A stretch of 64,000 bases of DNA, taken from assembly GCA_963801045.1 (NCBI GenBank), contig CAWDDC010000005.1:62001-126000 (forward strand). The letters are read 5' to 3'. The notes beneath the pieces are model-generated. The model was given only the letters and a program-made list of their open reading frames with translations, was not told where the DNA came from and made no database searches. This document shows, piece by piece, positions 28,523-37,945 of this stretch. Both the position numbers and the translations under genes were made by a program. Numbering within the stretch: position 1 is the first letter of the stretch; each line of letters begins with the position of its first letter. The DNA is from JACCWP01 sp963801045 (GTDB lineage: Bacteria > Actinomycetota > Actinomycetes > Propionibacteriales > Nocardioidaceae).

Positions 28523-28969
28523 GTGAACGCAGCAGTCCAGGGCTGGTACCCCGATCCCCACGGGGACTGGCAGCTGCGGTACTGGGACGGCCAGCGCTGG
28601 ACCGAGCACGTCAGCACCGGCCGGTTCGTCAGCACCGCGCCGCTGGAGCCTCCCGTCGTCCCGGACACCGAGCAGCAGGTCTGGGCCGACGGGCGGCACG
28701 TGCTCACCACGCACCGCTGGTTCCCGCGCGAGCACGCCAGCCAGCCGCCGGCCGAGATCCCGCTGTGGGCGGTGGCCGACACCGAGGTACGCGCGGCGTC
28801 CGGCGCAGGCGTCGGGACGGTGGTGGCGGTCGTGGCCTACCCCGGCTACACCGACCGCCGGCACTGGGTGGCGCCGGACGTCGTCGATGCGCACCGGGTC
28901 GCCGCCTACGTACGGCTGTGGGGCAACCGCAACCGACGCAAGGCGTGGCCGACCGCCTACCCCCGCTGA
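28523..28969 (+). CDS. DUF2510-domain protein
   Basis: 148 residues. The N-terminal DUF2510 motif GWYPDPHGDWQLRYWDGQRWTEH is a short tryptophan-rich module usually found on membrane-associated actinobacterial proteins. The remaining part has no helix long enough for a membrane span and no family I know. GTG 28523 starts immediately after the stop of the preceding membrane protein, so the two are coupled and may act together. Confidence 0.8.
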   Translation: MNAAVQGWYPDPHGDWQLRYWDGQRWTEHVSTGRFVSTAPLEPPVVPDTEQQVWADGRHVLTTHRWFPREHASQPPAEIPLWAVADTEVRAASGAGVGTVVAVVAYPGYTDRRHWVAPDVVDAHRVAAYVRLWGNRNRRKAWPTAYPR

Positions 28970-29033
28970 GGGCCGATCTTCCGGCCACACCGGCGCCCCG
29001 ACGACCGCCTCGCCGGACGATCCGCGTCCCCAC

Positions 29034-29075
29034 GATCATCCGCGCACTGCGCCCGGGCGTACTGCGCGGATGATC
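29034..29075. repeat. Dispersed palindromic element, copy 2
   Basis: GATCATCCGCGCA at the left and TGCGCGGATGATC at the right, with the core CTGCGCCCGGGCGTAC, give a 42-base hairpin. It sits between the converging DUF2510 and aldo/keto reductase stops. The core has one G-for-A change relative to copy 1. Confidence 0.85.
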
Positions 29076-29085
29076 GGGGCGAGGA

Positions 29086-30057
29086 TCAGGAGTGGCCGCG
29101 CACCTCGTGCGGACGGTAGGGGGACTCCACGGCCTTGATCTCCTCGTCGGACAGCGTCAGCGCGGTCGCGGCCACGGCGTCCTCGAGGTGCCGGACCTTC
29201 GACGCGCCCACGATGGGAGCGCTGACGCCCGGGCGGGACAGCACCCAGGCCAGCGCCACCTGCGCCATCGGCACGCCCCGCGCCTCCGCGATCTCGTGCA
29301 CCGCCTCGACGACCGCGACGTCGCCGTCGTCGTAGAGCACGTCGGCGAACTCGTCGGTGGTCGAGCGGGTCGTGCTCTGGTCGCCCGGGGGCCGGGTGAG
29401 CCGACCGCGCGCGAGCGGGCTCCACGGGATCAGGCCGACGCCCTGGTCGAGGCAGAGCGGCACCATCTCCCGCTCCTCCTCGCGGTAGACGAGGTTGTAG
29501 TGGTTCTGCATGGTGACGAAGGGCGTCCACCCGTGCTGCCGCGCGGCGTGCTGGGCCTTGGCGAACTGCCAGGCGTACATGCTGGACGCCCCGATGTAGC
29601 GCGCCTTGCCCGCCTTGACGACGTCGTGCAGCGCCTCCATCGTCTCCTCGACCGGCGTGTGCGGGTCGAAGCGGTGGATCTGGTAGAGGTCGACGTAGTC
29701 GGTGCCGAGCCGCCGCAGTGACCCGTCGATGCCGTTCAGCACGTGGGTACGGGACAGGCCGCGGTCGTTGGGTCCGTCGCCCATCGGGTTGAAGACCTTG
29801 GTGGCCAGCACGTAGTCCTCACGCCGGGTGAAGAAGCGCGACAGCACCCGGCCGGTCAGCTCCTCACTGGTGCCGCGGGCGTACATGTCGGCGGTGTCGA
29901 AGAACGTCACGCCGCTCTCGACCGCCTTCTGCACGATCGGCACCGCGTCGTCGTCGCCGAGGATCCACTGGCGCCAGCTCGGGTCGCCGTAGGTCATCAT
30001 GCCCAGGCAGATCCGCGAGACCTTGGTGCCGGTGTTGCCGAGCCGTACGTAGTCCAT
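29086..30057 (-). CDS. Aldo/keto reductase
   Basis: 323 residues, intact TIM-barrel NADPH reductase. The catalytic tetrad is visible: FFDTADMYARG (Asp, Tyr), DYVLATKVFNPMGD (Lys) and DLYQIHRFDPHTPVE (His). SPLARGRLTRPPGD and PIVGASKVRHLEDAV form the cofactor-binding C-terminus. It resembles the YajO/AKR branch acting on small aldehydes; the real substrate is unknown. ATG 30057 follows GAGAGAGGACATCG. It starts 36 bases after the histidine kinase stop on the same strand and may be the last gene of that redox operon. Confidence 0.93.
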   Translation of the reverse strand: MDYVRLGNTGTKVSRICLGMMTYGDPSWRQWILGDDDAVPIVQKAVESGVTFFDTADMYARGTSEELTGRVLSRFFTRREDYVLATKVFNPMGDGPNDRGLSRTHVLNGIDGSLRRLGTDYVDLYQIHRFDPHTPVEETMEALHDVVKAGKARYIGASSMYAWQFAKAQHAARQHGWTPFVTMQNHYNLVYREEEREMVPLCLDQGVGLIPWSPLARGRLTRPPGDQSTTRSTTDEFADVLYDDGDVAVVEAVHEIAEARGVPMAQVALAWVLSRPGVSAPIVGASKVRHLEDAVAATALTLSDEEIKAVESPYRPHEVRGHS

Positions 30058-30093
30058 CGATGTCCTCTCTCGGGTTCGAGCTGAGCGGGTGTC

Positions 30094-31619
30094 TCAGTCG
30101 GGCGCGTCGGACGGATGTCGCCGTCGGCAGCCGCACCTGGAAGCGGGTGTCGCCCGGGGCGGACTCGACCCGGAGGTCGCCGCCGTGGCGCCGGACGACG
30201 ATCCGGTACGAGATGTCGAGTCCCAGCCCGGTGCCCTCGCCGACCGGCTTGGTGGTGAAGAAGGGCTCGAAGATCTGGCCCCGCAGCTCCTCCGGCACAC
30301 CGGGGCCGGTGTCGCCGACCTCGATCAGCAGGCAGTCGTCCTCGCGGGTCGTGCGCAGGGTGAGCGTGCCCTCGCCGTCCGATCCGCCCATCGCGTCCAG
30401 CGCGTTGTCGATGAGGTTCGTCCATACCTGGTTGAGCTCTGCGGGGTAGGCCGGCACCGTCGGCAGGCGTGCGGTCGAAGTCCTTGACCACCCTGATGTT
30501 CGGCCCCACCTTGCTGCCCAGGATGACCATCGTGGACTTGATGCCCTCGTGCACGTCGGTGTCCTGGTGGTCGGCCCGGTCGAGCTGGGAGTACTGCTTG
30601 GCCGCGTTGACCAGCTTCGACACCCGGGTGACGGCGTCGGCGATCTCGTTCATCAACAGCTCGGTCTCGACCGTGTACGTGATCCAGCGGATCGCGCCGT
30701 CCAACGGCGGCAGCGCCACGCTCCCCGGCGGCGGTGCCGGGACCGACTCGAGCACCGAGGCGGCGACGTGCTCCAGGAAGTCGCGGTCGAGCCCGGCAGC
30801 CACCAGCACCGGCGCGATGTCGAACCCGCCGGAGACGCTGTGGTCGTCGAGCCAGTCGGCCAGGTCGTCCTCGCGGTCGTTGGTCTCCAGCGGCGACAGG
30901 TCGGGTGCCTTGGCGACCCGCTCGACCGCCTCCTCCTGCAGCGCGGTGAGGCCCATCAGCACGTTGCGAGTCGAGCTTGCCGCTCGCGAGCCCGGCCAGC
31001 TTGTGCCGCATGCCGGAGACGCGTTCGCGCAGCGCCTCGGTGGCGCGTACGGCGGCCGAGGCGGGGTTGTTCAGCTCGTGCGTGAGCCCTGCCGACATCT
31101 GCCCGAGGGCGAGCAGCCGCTCGCGCTGGCCCACCAGCACCTCGGTGGTGCGCATGCCGTTGAACAGGCCCTCCAGCAGGTGCACGCCATCGGGAACCAC
31201 TCGCGCACCATCGCCGCGAAGTCGTCGGCCGACATCACCACGAACTCGCAGTCGGTGACCGCGACCAGCGTGCTCGGGTAGACCGTCGAGCTCTGGCCGA
31301 CGAACGTGTGGGTGGCGCCGGCGTAGGCACCCCGTTGCCCGCTGCGCACCAGCTCGACGCTGGCGGCGCCGCGCACCGCGCTGGTCAGGGCGATGGTGCC
31401 CTGCACCAGGATGAACAGGCAGGTCGCGGCCTCGCCCTCGTGGTAGACCACGCCCGCGGGCCGGCTCTCCATCCGGGACCGCTCGGCGATCCAGGCCAGC
31501 TGGTCGTCGTCGAGGGACTCGTACAGGAACATGCTGCGCAGCAGGTCCGGGGTCGGCCGCTCCGGTGTGAGCTCCCCGGTGTGCTCCGACGTCTGCTCGG
31601 TGGGCTCGGACGCGTTCAC
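30094..31619 (-). CDS. cNMP-binding-domain sensor histidine kinase (frameshifted)
   Basis: About 508 residues after repair, with no transmembrane helix, so cytoplasmic. An N-terminal cyclic-nucleotide-binding-like domain (SMFLYESLDDDQLAWIAER to EFVVMSADDFAAMVREWFP) precedes the H-box LGQMSAGLTHELNNPAS (phospho-acceptor His), a long helical region, the N-box AELNQVWTNLIDNALDAM, G1 VGDTGPGVPEE, F-box FEPFFTTKP and G2 GEGTGLGLDISY. Indels near 31188 (a missing base), 30970, 30465 and 30105 break it. GTG 31619 overlaps the stop of the receiver-oxidoreductase gene (GTGA), making that its obvious partner. Confidence 0.87.
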
Positions 31620-33289
31620 TGCTGCTCCAGGTATCGATGGACGAGGGTCACCGCGAGCGCGCCTTCGCCGACGGCGGAGGCCACCCGCTTCACCGAGCCG
31701 GCCCGGACGTCGCCGGCGGCGAAGACTCCGGACACGCTCGACTCCAACAGGTACGGGGCGCGCGGCGCGCTCCAGCCGACGGGCCCGTCCCCGTTGGCGA
31801 CGAGGTCGGTGCCGGTCACGACGTAGCCGCCCGGGTCGCGAGCCACCGTGCCGGGCAGCCAGTCGGTGAGCGGCTGGGCGCCGATGAACACGAACAGGTG
31901 GCTGGCGTCGACCATCTCCCGCCCGCCGCCGTTGACGTCGACGAACTCGACCCGCTGCAGGTGGTCGCTGCCCTCGCACGTCTCGACGACCGTGCAGGGC
32001 CGTACCTCGATCCCGGGCAGCTGCTCGATCTGCTGGATGAGGTAGCGCGACATCGTCGAGTGCAGCGACGGCCGGCGCAGCACCATCGTGACCTTGGCCG
32101 CGTGCTGGGCGAAGTAGACGGCCGCCTGGCCGGCGCTGTTGGCGCCGCCGACGATCACCACGTGCTGCCCGACGCAGGCCGGCGCCTCGGTGGCGGTCGA
32201 GCCGTAGAACACGCCCCGCCCGGTGAGGGCGTCGGCGCCGACCGCGGGCAGCCGCCGGTACATCACGCCCGTGGCGAGCACCACCGCGTGACCGACGATC
32301 TCCCGGTCCGGGGTACGGACCACGCGGCTCGACCCGCGCGCCTCGAGGCCGCTGACGTTGGTCGCGCTGATCAGCTCGGCACCGAACCGGGTGGCCTGCA
32401 TCCGGGCCCGCTGGGTCAGCTGGTCGCCGGAGACGCCGTCGGGAAAGCCGAGGTAGTTCTCGATCCGGGCGCTCTGCCCGGCCTGCCCGCCGACCACGGC
32501 GCTCTCCACCAGCACCGTGGACAGGCCCTCCGACGCGGCGTAGACCGCCGCCGACAGCCCTGCTGGACCGCCTCCGACGATCACGACGTCGTACAGCTCC
32601 TCCGCCGGCGTCGAGCGGAGCCCGACCTTGGCGGCCACCTCGCCGATGTCCGGGGACAGCAGCACGTCGCCGCCCGGGACCAGCACCACCGGCACGTCGG
32701 AGGCGTCGGCGTCGGCGGCGCTCAGCAGCCGCATGCCCTCGGGCTCGTCGGCGGAGAACCAGCGGTAGGGGACGCCGCCGCGGGCGAGGAAGTCGCGCAC
32801 CTCGTTGGAGGCGGGCGACCACCGGTGACCGACCAGCTTGGTCTCGGGCACCGCGACGTCGCCGCTGGCGCGCCACATCTCGACCAGGGCGTCGATGACC
32901 GGGTAGAGCTTCTCCTCGGGCGGGTCCCACGGCTTGAGCAGGTAGTGGTCGACGTCGACGACGTTGATCGCCGCGATCGCGGCCTCGGTGTCGGCGTACG
33001 CCGTGAGCAGTGCCCGGCGGGCGCGGGGGAACAGGTCCATGGCCTGTTCGAGGAACTCGATGCCGTTCATGTCCGGCATCCGGTAGTCGGCGAGCAGCGC
33101 TGCCACCGGGTCACCGCGCAGCTTGATCTCGCGCAGCGCCTCGAGCGCGTCGGCGGCCGACTCGGCCCGGACGACCCGGTAGTCCTGGCCGTACCGGCGG
33201 CGCAGGTCGCGCGCGACCGCGCGGGAGACAGAGGGGTCGTCGTCGACGGTCAGCAGGACCGGGCGTGCCTCGGTGTGGTCGCCGGTCAC
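31616..33289 (-). CDS. Response-regulator receiver fused to FAD oxidoreductase lacking CxxC
   Basis: 557 residues, intact. Residues about 8-135 are a receiver domain (VLLTVDDDPS, phospho-acceptor in LLADYRMPDMNG, LLTAYAD, LLKPW). Residues about 150-225 look like a thioredoxin/NrdH-fold linker (RDFLARGGVPYRWFS) without cysteines. The remainder is a thioredoxin-reductase-like flavoprotein: YDVVIVGGGPAGLSAAVYAASEG, VLATGVMYRRLP, HVVIVGGANSAGQAAVYFA and GVFAAGDVRAGSVKRVASAVGEGA. Where thioredoxin reductases have a redox CxxC, this has GVFYGSTATEAP, so it cannot reduce thioredoxin in the usual way. GTG 33289 overlaps the UBP zinc-finger stop. Confidence 0.9.
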   Translation of the reverse strand: MTGDHTEARPVLLTVDDDPSVSRAVARDLRRRYGQDYRVVRAESAADALEALREIKLRGDPVAALLADYRMPDMNGIEFLEQAMDLFPRARRALLTAYADTEAAIAAINVVDVDHYLLKPWDPPEEKLYPVIDALVEMWRASGDVAVPETKLVGHRWSPASNEVRDFLARGGVPYRWFSADEPEGMRLLSAADADASDVPVVLVPGGDVLLSPDIGEVAAKVGLRSTPAEELYDVVIVGGGPAGLSAAVYAASEGLSTVLVESAVVGGQAGQSARIENYLGFPDGVSGDQLTQRARMQATRFGAELISATNVSGLEARGSSRVVRTPDREIVGHAVVLATGVMYRRLPAVGADALTGRGVFYGSTATEAPACVGQHVVIVGGANSAGQAAVYFAQHAAKVTMVLRRPSLHSTMSRYLIQQIEQLPGIEVRPCTVVETCEGSDHLQRVEFVDVNGGGREMVDASHLFVFIGAQPLTDWLPGTVARDPGGYVVTGTDLVANGDGPVGWSAPRAPYLLESSVSGVFAAGDVRAGSVKRVASAVGEGALAVTLVHRYLEQQ

Positions 33290-33549
33290 GTCGCGACGAG
33301 GTTGTCGACGTAGCACCACCGCCAGGTCTCACCCGGCTCGAACGACCGCACCACGGGGTGCTCGGTGGACGCGTGCGCGCTGGCGTGCTGGTGGGGCGAG
33401 GAGTCGCAGCAGCCGACGTGGCCGCAGGTCTGGCACAGCCGCAGGTGCACCCAGCGGCCGCCGGTCTGCAGGCACTCCTCGCAGCCGTCGGGTGTCCGGG
33501 GCGGCGGCGCGCCGGAGTCGTCGACGTCGAGGTGGGTGCAGGTGGTCAT
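33286..33549 (-). CDS. UBP-type zinc-finger protein
   Basis: 87 residues made of one UBP (BUZ) zinc finger: CTHL, CEECLQTGG, HLRLCQTCGHVGCCDSS and HQHASAHASTEHPVVRSFEPGETWRWCYVDN. In eukaryotes this fold grips the free C-terminal Gly-Gly of ubiquitin; in bacteria its ligand is unknown. ATG 33549 follows AGGAGG by 5 bases, a strong site, and this is the first gene of the UBP-receiver/oxidoreductase-kinase operon. Intact. Confidence 0.9.
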   Translation of the reverse strand: MTTCTHLDVDDSGAPPPRTPDGCEECLQTGGRWVHLRLCQTCGHVGCCDSSPHQHASAHASTEHPVVRSFEPGETWRWCYVDNLVAT

Positions 33550-33723
33550 GTGGCCTCCTGTTCGGGGCCTGTATCGGGGCCTGGAAGGGGGGCCAGGATC
33601 CCCCGCGATGTAGGCGCTGACGAGTCTAGGTCGGGCGCGGTTCGATTGGTGAGATCCGGTTGTGGGCATTACATTGGCGCGCCATATCAGGACAAATCCC
33701 GCCAACGCTGGGTGTGATCACCG
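33550..33723. promoter_or_regulatory. Divergent promoter region, UBP operon and DASS transporter
   Basis: 174 bases, locally less GC-rich than its surroundings. The part 33655-33700 (TGTGGGCATTACATTGG, then the 10-bp palindrome TGGCGCGCCA, then TATCAGG) is the best candidate for rightward promoter and operator. TCTAGGT near 33627 could be a -10. No ribosome site precedes the transporter ATG. The sites are by eye only. Confidence 0.35.
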
Positions 33724-35350
33724 ATGTCCGAGACCCGCTCCGACTCCCCCACCCCGTCCGGCGGCGACAAGGTCGACGTCGACGCCGCCCTGATGGGCGG
33801 CACCACCTACCGCAGCCTGGGCGAGCAGAAGCTCTCGCCGGCCGAGGAGCGGTTCGAGAAGTCGCGCCGGACCACCGGCTTCGTCCTCGCCCCCCTGGTC
33901 ACGATCGTCTTCTACTTCCTGCCGCTCGACCTCGACTCCGCGCAGCAGACGCTGTCGGCGGTCCTGCTCGGCGTGGTCGTGCTCTGGGTGACCGAGCCGG
34001 TGCCGATCCCGATCGGCGGCCTGATCGGCGTCTCGGCCGTGGTGATGCTCGGCGTCGCGCCCGTCGACGACGTGCTGCTGCCGTTCGGGTCGTCGACGGT
34101 GTTCACGTTCATCGGCGCGTTCATCCTGGCGCAGGCGATGCTGCGGCACGGGCTGGCCCGGCGGTTCGCCTTCCGGGTGCTGGCGATCCCCGGGGTGGGG
34201 CGCAGCACGACCAAGACGATCGTGGCGTTCGGCCTCATCACCTGCGCTGCTGTCCGCGTTCGTGTCCAACACCGCCACGGTCGCGATGCTGCTGCCGACC
34301 GCGCTCGGCATCCTCGGCGTGATCGCGAAGCTCATGCAGGACAAGGGGATCGGGTTCCACAACGGCACGTTCGACCCGACCAGGCTGCGGGTCGGCGTCG
34401 CGCTGATGCTGATGCTCGCGTACGGCGCCAGCGTCGGTGGCCTGCTCACCCCGGTGGGCAGCCCGCCGAACCTGATCGGCCGCGACTTCATCGAGCAGGC
34501 GACCGGCGAGGCGATCTCGTTCGCCGCCTGGATGGGCATGGCGCTCCCGCTGTGCGCGGTGATGTTCGTGGTGCTGGCCGTGGTGCTGCTGATGCTCAAC
34601 CGGCCGGAGCTCAAGAACCTCGAGGGCGTCGAGGAGTACGTCGCGGAGGAGCGGGCCAAGCTCGGCGGGCTCAGCGTGGCCGAGCGCAACACGCTGATCG
34701 CGTTCGGCATCACGGTGGCGCTGTGGATCACGCCCGGGATCGTGGCGATCATCGCCGGCACCGAGTCGGACGCGTACGCGACCGTGGGCGACCGGCTGGA
34801 CGAGGGCATCGTCGCCGTGCTCGGCGCCTCGCTGCTGTTCCTGCTCCCGACGAACTGGGAGAAGCGCGAGTTCACCATGACGTGGACCGAGGCGGCCAAG
34901 ATCGACTGGGGCACGATCCTGCTGTTCGGCACCGGCATCATCTTCGGCGCGCTGCTGCAGAGCACCGGCCTGGCCGAGACGATCGGCACCAACGCGAGCG
35001 AGGCGCTGGGCATCGACACCACGTTCACCATCACGGTGTTCGCGGTGGTGCTGGCGATCCTGGTGTCCGAGACGACGTCCAACACGGCCTCGGCTGCGGT
35101 CGTGGTGCCGATCATCATCAGCATCGCCGCGGGCGCCGGCGTCGATCCGCTGCAACCGGCGCTGGCGGCGACGTTCGCCGCGTCGTTCGGCTTCATGCTG
35201 CCGGTCTCGACGCCGCAGAACGCGATCGTCTACGGCTCGGGCGTCGTGCCGATCACGTCGATGATCCGTTCGGGGGTCAGCTTCGACGTGCTGGGCGCGA
35301 TCATCGTCGCCCTCGGGCTGCCGCTGATGATCCCGCTGGTCGGGCTCTAG
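33724..35350 (+). CDS. DASS/SLC13 family anion symporter (frameshifted)
   Basis: Sodium-coupled carboxylate or sulphate transporter, about 541 residues, with some twelve membrane segments. Both SNT-type motifs are present: SAFVSNTATVAMLLPTALG in the first half and SETTSNTASAAVVVPI in the second, along with LTPVGSPPNLIGRDF. A 50-residue polar N-terminus precedes the first helix. An extra base near 34242 breaks the frame just before the first motif. The downstream gene, 26 bases away, is a tartrate/malate-type dehydrogenase, which suggests a C4-dicarboxylate or tartrate substrate. Confidence 0.9.
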
Positions 35351-35376
35351 GACCGCGGCGACGGGACGATGGGTCG

Positions 35377-36434
35377 ATGAGCCAACGGATAGCAGTCATC
35401 CCGGGCGACGGCATCGGCGTCGAGGTCACCGAGTCGGCGCGGGCGGTGCTCGACGCCGTCGCCGGCCGGCACGGCTCGACCTCGCGTACGACACGTTCGA
35501 CTGGTCGTGCCGGCGCTACGCCGAGACCGGCGCGATGATGCCGGCCGACGCGATCGAGACGCTGCGGGCGTACGACGCGATCCTGCTCGGTGCGGTCGGC
35601 TGGCCCGGCGTGCCCGACCACGTGTCGCTGTGGGGGCTGCTGATCCCGATCCGGCGCGCGTTCCGGCAGTTCGCCAACGTGCGGCCGGTCAAGGTGATGG
35701 AGGGCGTCACCAGCCCGTTGCGCGCGGCCGAGCCCGGCAGCGTCGACCTGGTCGTCGTGCGGGAGAACGTCGAGGGGGAGTACTCCGAGATCGGTGGCCG
35801 GCTCAACCGCGGGTTCCCCGACGAGATGGCCGTGCAGGAGTCGGTCTTCACCCGGGTGGGCGTGGAGCGGATCGCGCGGCACGCCTTCGACCTGGCCCGC
35901 ACCCGGCGCAGCCGGCTGACGTCGGCCACGAAGTCCAACGGCATCGTGCACACGCTGCCGTTCTGGGACGAGGTGGTGACCGAGGTCGCCGCCGACTACC
36001 CCGACGTCGAGTGGGACGCCGAGCACATCGACGCGCTGTGCGCCAAGGTCGTGCTCGACCCGGGACGCTTCGACGTCATCGTGGGCAGCAACCTGTTCGG
36101 CGACGTGCTCAGCGACCTGACCGCCGCGGTGGCCGGGAGCATCGGGATCGCGCCGTCGGCCAACCTCGACCCCACCCACACGTACCCGTCGATGTTCGAG
36201 CCGGTGCACGGCTCGGCGCCGGACATCGCCGGCCAGGGTCTCGCCAACCCGCTCGGCGCCGTCTGGTCGGCCGCGATGATGCTCGACCACCTCGGCCACC
36301 CCAAGGCCGCCGCCGACGTGCACGCGGCGATCGAGCAGTCGCTGCGCGACCCCGCCAGCCGCACCCGCGACCTCGGTGGGGAGGCGACCACCGAGCAGGC
36401 CACCGCCGCCCTCGTCCGGCTCGCCGCCGCCTGA
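35377..36434 (+). CDS. Tartrate/D-malate-type decarboxylating dehydrogenase (frameshifted)
   Basis: Beta-decarboxylating dehydrogenase of the isocitrate/isopropylmalate family, 352 residues when repaired. RIAVIPGDGIGVEV is the start; LGAVGWPGVPDHVSLWGLLIPIR has the tartrate dehydrogenase pattern (DHVSLWG) rather than leuB; VVVRENVEGEYSEIGGR and LFGDVLSDLTAAVAGSIGIAPSANL complete the active site. One missing C near 35478 (HGLDLAYDTFDW expected) breaks the N-terminus. It uses NAD and a divalent metal; linked to a DASS transporter, so uptake and oxidation of tartrate or D-malate is likely. Confidence 0.9.
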
Positions 36435-36447
36435 CGCTGGCCGCGCG

Positions 36448-36529
36448 TTTTCCCAAGGTCCCTTGGGAAAACCTCACCGCTCACGTGTGGCCACCCGTGA
36501 GCGGTGACGTTTTCACGTGAGTGGTGAGG
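36448..36529. repeat. Nested palindromes after the dehydrogenase gene
   Basis: First a perfect hairpin, TTTTCCCAAGG and CCTTGGGAAAA separated by TC (36448-36471). Then TCACCGCTCACG (36474-36485) pairs with CGTGAGCGGTGA (36496-36507). A third arm CACGTGAGTGGTGAGG (36514-36529) can pair instead with CCTCACCGCTCACGTG (36472-36487), with one mismatch. Two mutually exclusive hairpins are therefore possible. Related to the element at 9744. Confidence 0.75.
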
Positions 36530-36551
36530 TCCCGCTCCCCTGCCCCCACCC

Positions 36552-36574
36552 GATCATCCGCGCAGTACGCCCGG
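36552..36574. repeat. Dispersed palindromic element, copy 3 (left half)
   Basis: GATCATCCGCGCAGTACGCC and CGG match the left arm of the family; the right arm has decayed to CCCGGGATGCGCGTACG. It lies upstream of the ferredoxin reductase gene and is the only copy not between convergent genes. Confidence 0.7.
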
Positions 36575-36615
36575 CCCGGGATGCGCGTACGCCTCGGCTG
36601 CCTAGGGTCGGGACG

Positions 36616-37786
36616 GTGACGACGCGACCCACGACAGGAGCCGGCCTGCTGGTGGTCGGCGGCGGCCCGGCGGCGGCATCGGCGGTCCGCGGCTACCGCG
36701 ACGCCGGCGGTACCGGCCCGATCACGATGCTCTCCGACGACGCGGTGGCGCCGTACAACCGGCCCCCGCTGTCCAAGGACTTCCTGCGCGGGGAGACCGA
36801 GGCCGACGCGCTGCAGCTGGAGGACGCGGAGTTCTGGTCCGACGTCGACCTGCGGCTGCAGACCCGCGCCACCGCCCTCGACCCCGACGCCGGCCTGGTG
36901 ACCGTTGCCACCGGCGAGCGCCTGCCGTACGACGCGTGCGTGCTCGCCACCGGCGCCGTGCCGGCGACCCTGCCGGTGCCCGGCGCCGACCAGGACGGCG
37001 TGCTGCTGCTGCGGTCGGTGGACCAGGCGCAGAGGTTGCGCGCCGCCGGCGAACGCGCGCAGACCGCCGTCGTGGTGGGCTCGGGATTCATCGGCAGCGA
37101 GGCGGCCGCGTCGCTGGCGGCGCGGGGACTCGACGTGACCCTGGTGACGCTCGAGCAGCGTCCGCAGCAGGACCGGCTGGGTCCCGAGGCGGCCGAGCGC
37201 ATCGCCGGCTGGCTGCGCGACGACGGCATCCGGCTGCGCACCGGTGCGCAGGTGTCGGCGCTGGCACCGCACCGGGTCGAGATCGAGGATGCCGACGCCG
37301 CCGAGGGCGACCTCGTACTCGTCGCCGCGGGGATCACCCCGCAGGTCGATCTCGCCCGCGCGGCCGGGCTCGAGATCGACCAGGGCCGCGTCGTCGTGGA
37401 CGCCGCGGATGCAGTCCTCGGCCGACGGCGTGTGGGCGGCGGGCGACGTCGCCCTCGCGCACAACGCCGCCGCCGGCCGCCGGCTGGTCGTCGAGCACTG
37501 GGGCGAGGCGCTCGCGATGGGCGAGGTCGCGGGCGCCGCTGCTGCCGGTGGCGACCGGTCCTGGGACCAGGCGCCGGGATTCTGGACCGACATCGGCGGC
37601 CGGATGCTCAAGTACGTCGCCTGGGGCGACGGCTACGACAGTCGCCACCTGGTCACGCACGACGGCGGGGGCTTCACGGTCTGGTACGGGCAGGACGGCG
37701 TCACGGTCGGCTGCCTCACGTACGAGGCCGACGACGACTACGAGCGCGGGCGCAAGCTGGTCGAGGCGCACGCCCCGCTCCCCTGA
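36616..37786 (+). CDS. FAD-dependent ferredoxin/pyridine nucleotide reductase (frameshifted)
   Basis: 389 residues when repaired. The FAD loop is GLLVVGGGPAAASAVRGYR, the isoalloxazine contact PYNRPPLSKDFLRG, the NAD loop TAVVVGSGFIGSEAAASLAARG and the second FAD site VWAAGDVALAHN. These features, including RPPLSK, belong to the BphA4/ThcD-type ferredoxin reductases and to nitrite-reductase-like flavoproteins. No ferredoxin gene is adjacent. An extra base near 37415 breaks the frame. GTG 36616 lies 7 bases after TAGGGT (36603-36608), so the mRNA is probably leaderless. Confidence 0.88.
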
Positions 37787-37800
37787 CCCACGCCACCCGG

Positions 37801-37935
37801 TCATCCGCGCAGTACGCCCGGCCCGGTCGCGGCGTAGTGCGCGGATGATGGGGCGTAGTGCGCGGATGATGGGGCGTAGTGCGCGGATGAGTGGGGCGTG
37901 AGTGCGCGGATGATGGGGCGTAGTGCGCGGATGAT
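37801..37935. repeat. Dispersed palindromic element, copy 4, with tandem half-sites
   Basis: One left arm TCATCCGCGCAGTACGCCCG (37801-37820) is followed by five tandem right arms of 20-22 bases, each close to GGGGCGTAGTGCGCGGATGA, starting near 37829, 37850, 37871, 37893 and 37915. The units differ by one or two bases. The array fills the gap between converging genes. Confidence 0.85.
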
Positions 37936-37945
37936 GGGGGAGGGG

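Noticed and set aside
33286..33549. A direct link between the UBP finger and Pup/proteasome degradation
   Set aside because: Bpa is 29 kb away, no pup gene is in the window, and nothing in the sequence connects them.
37801..37935. CRISPR array
   Set aside because: The units are contiguous 20-22 base half-palindromes without unique spacers, and there are no cas genes.
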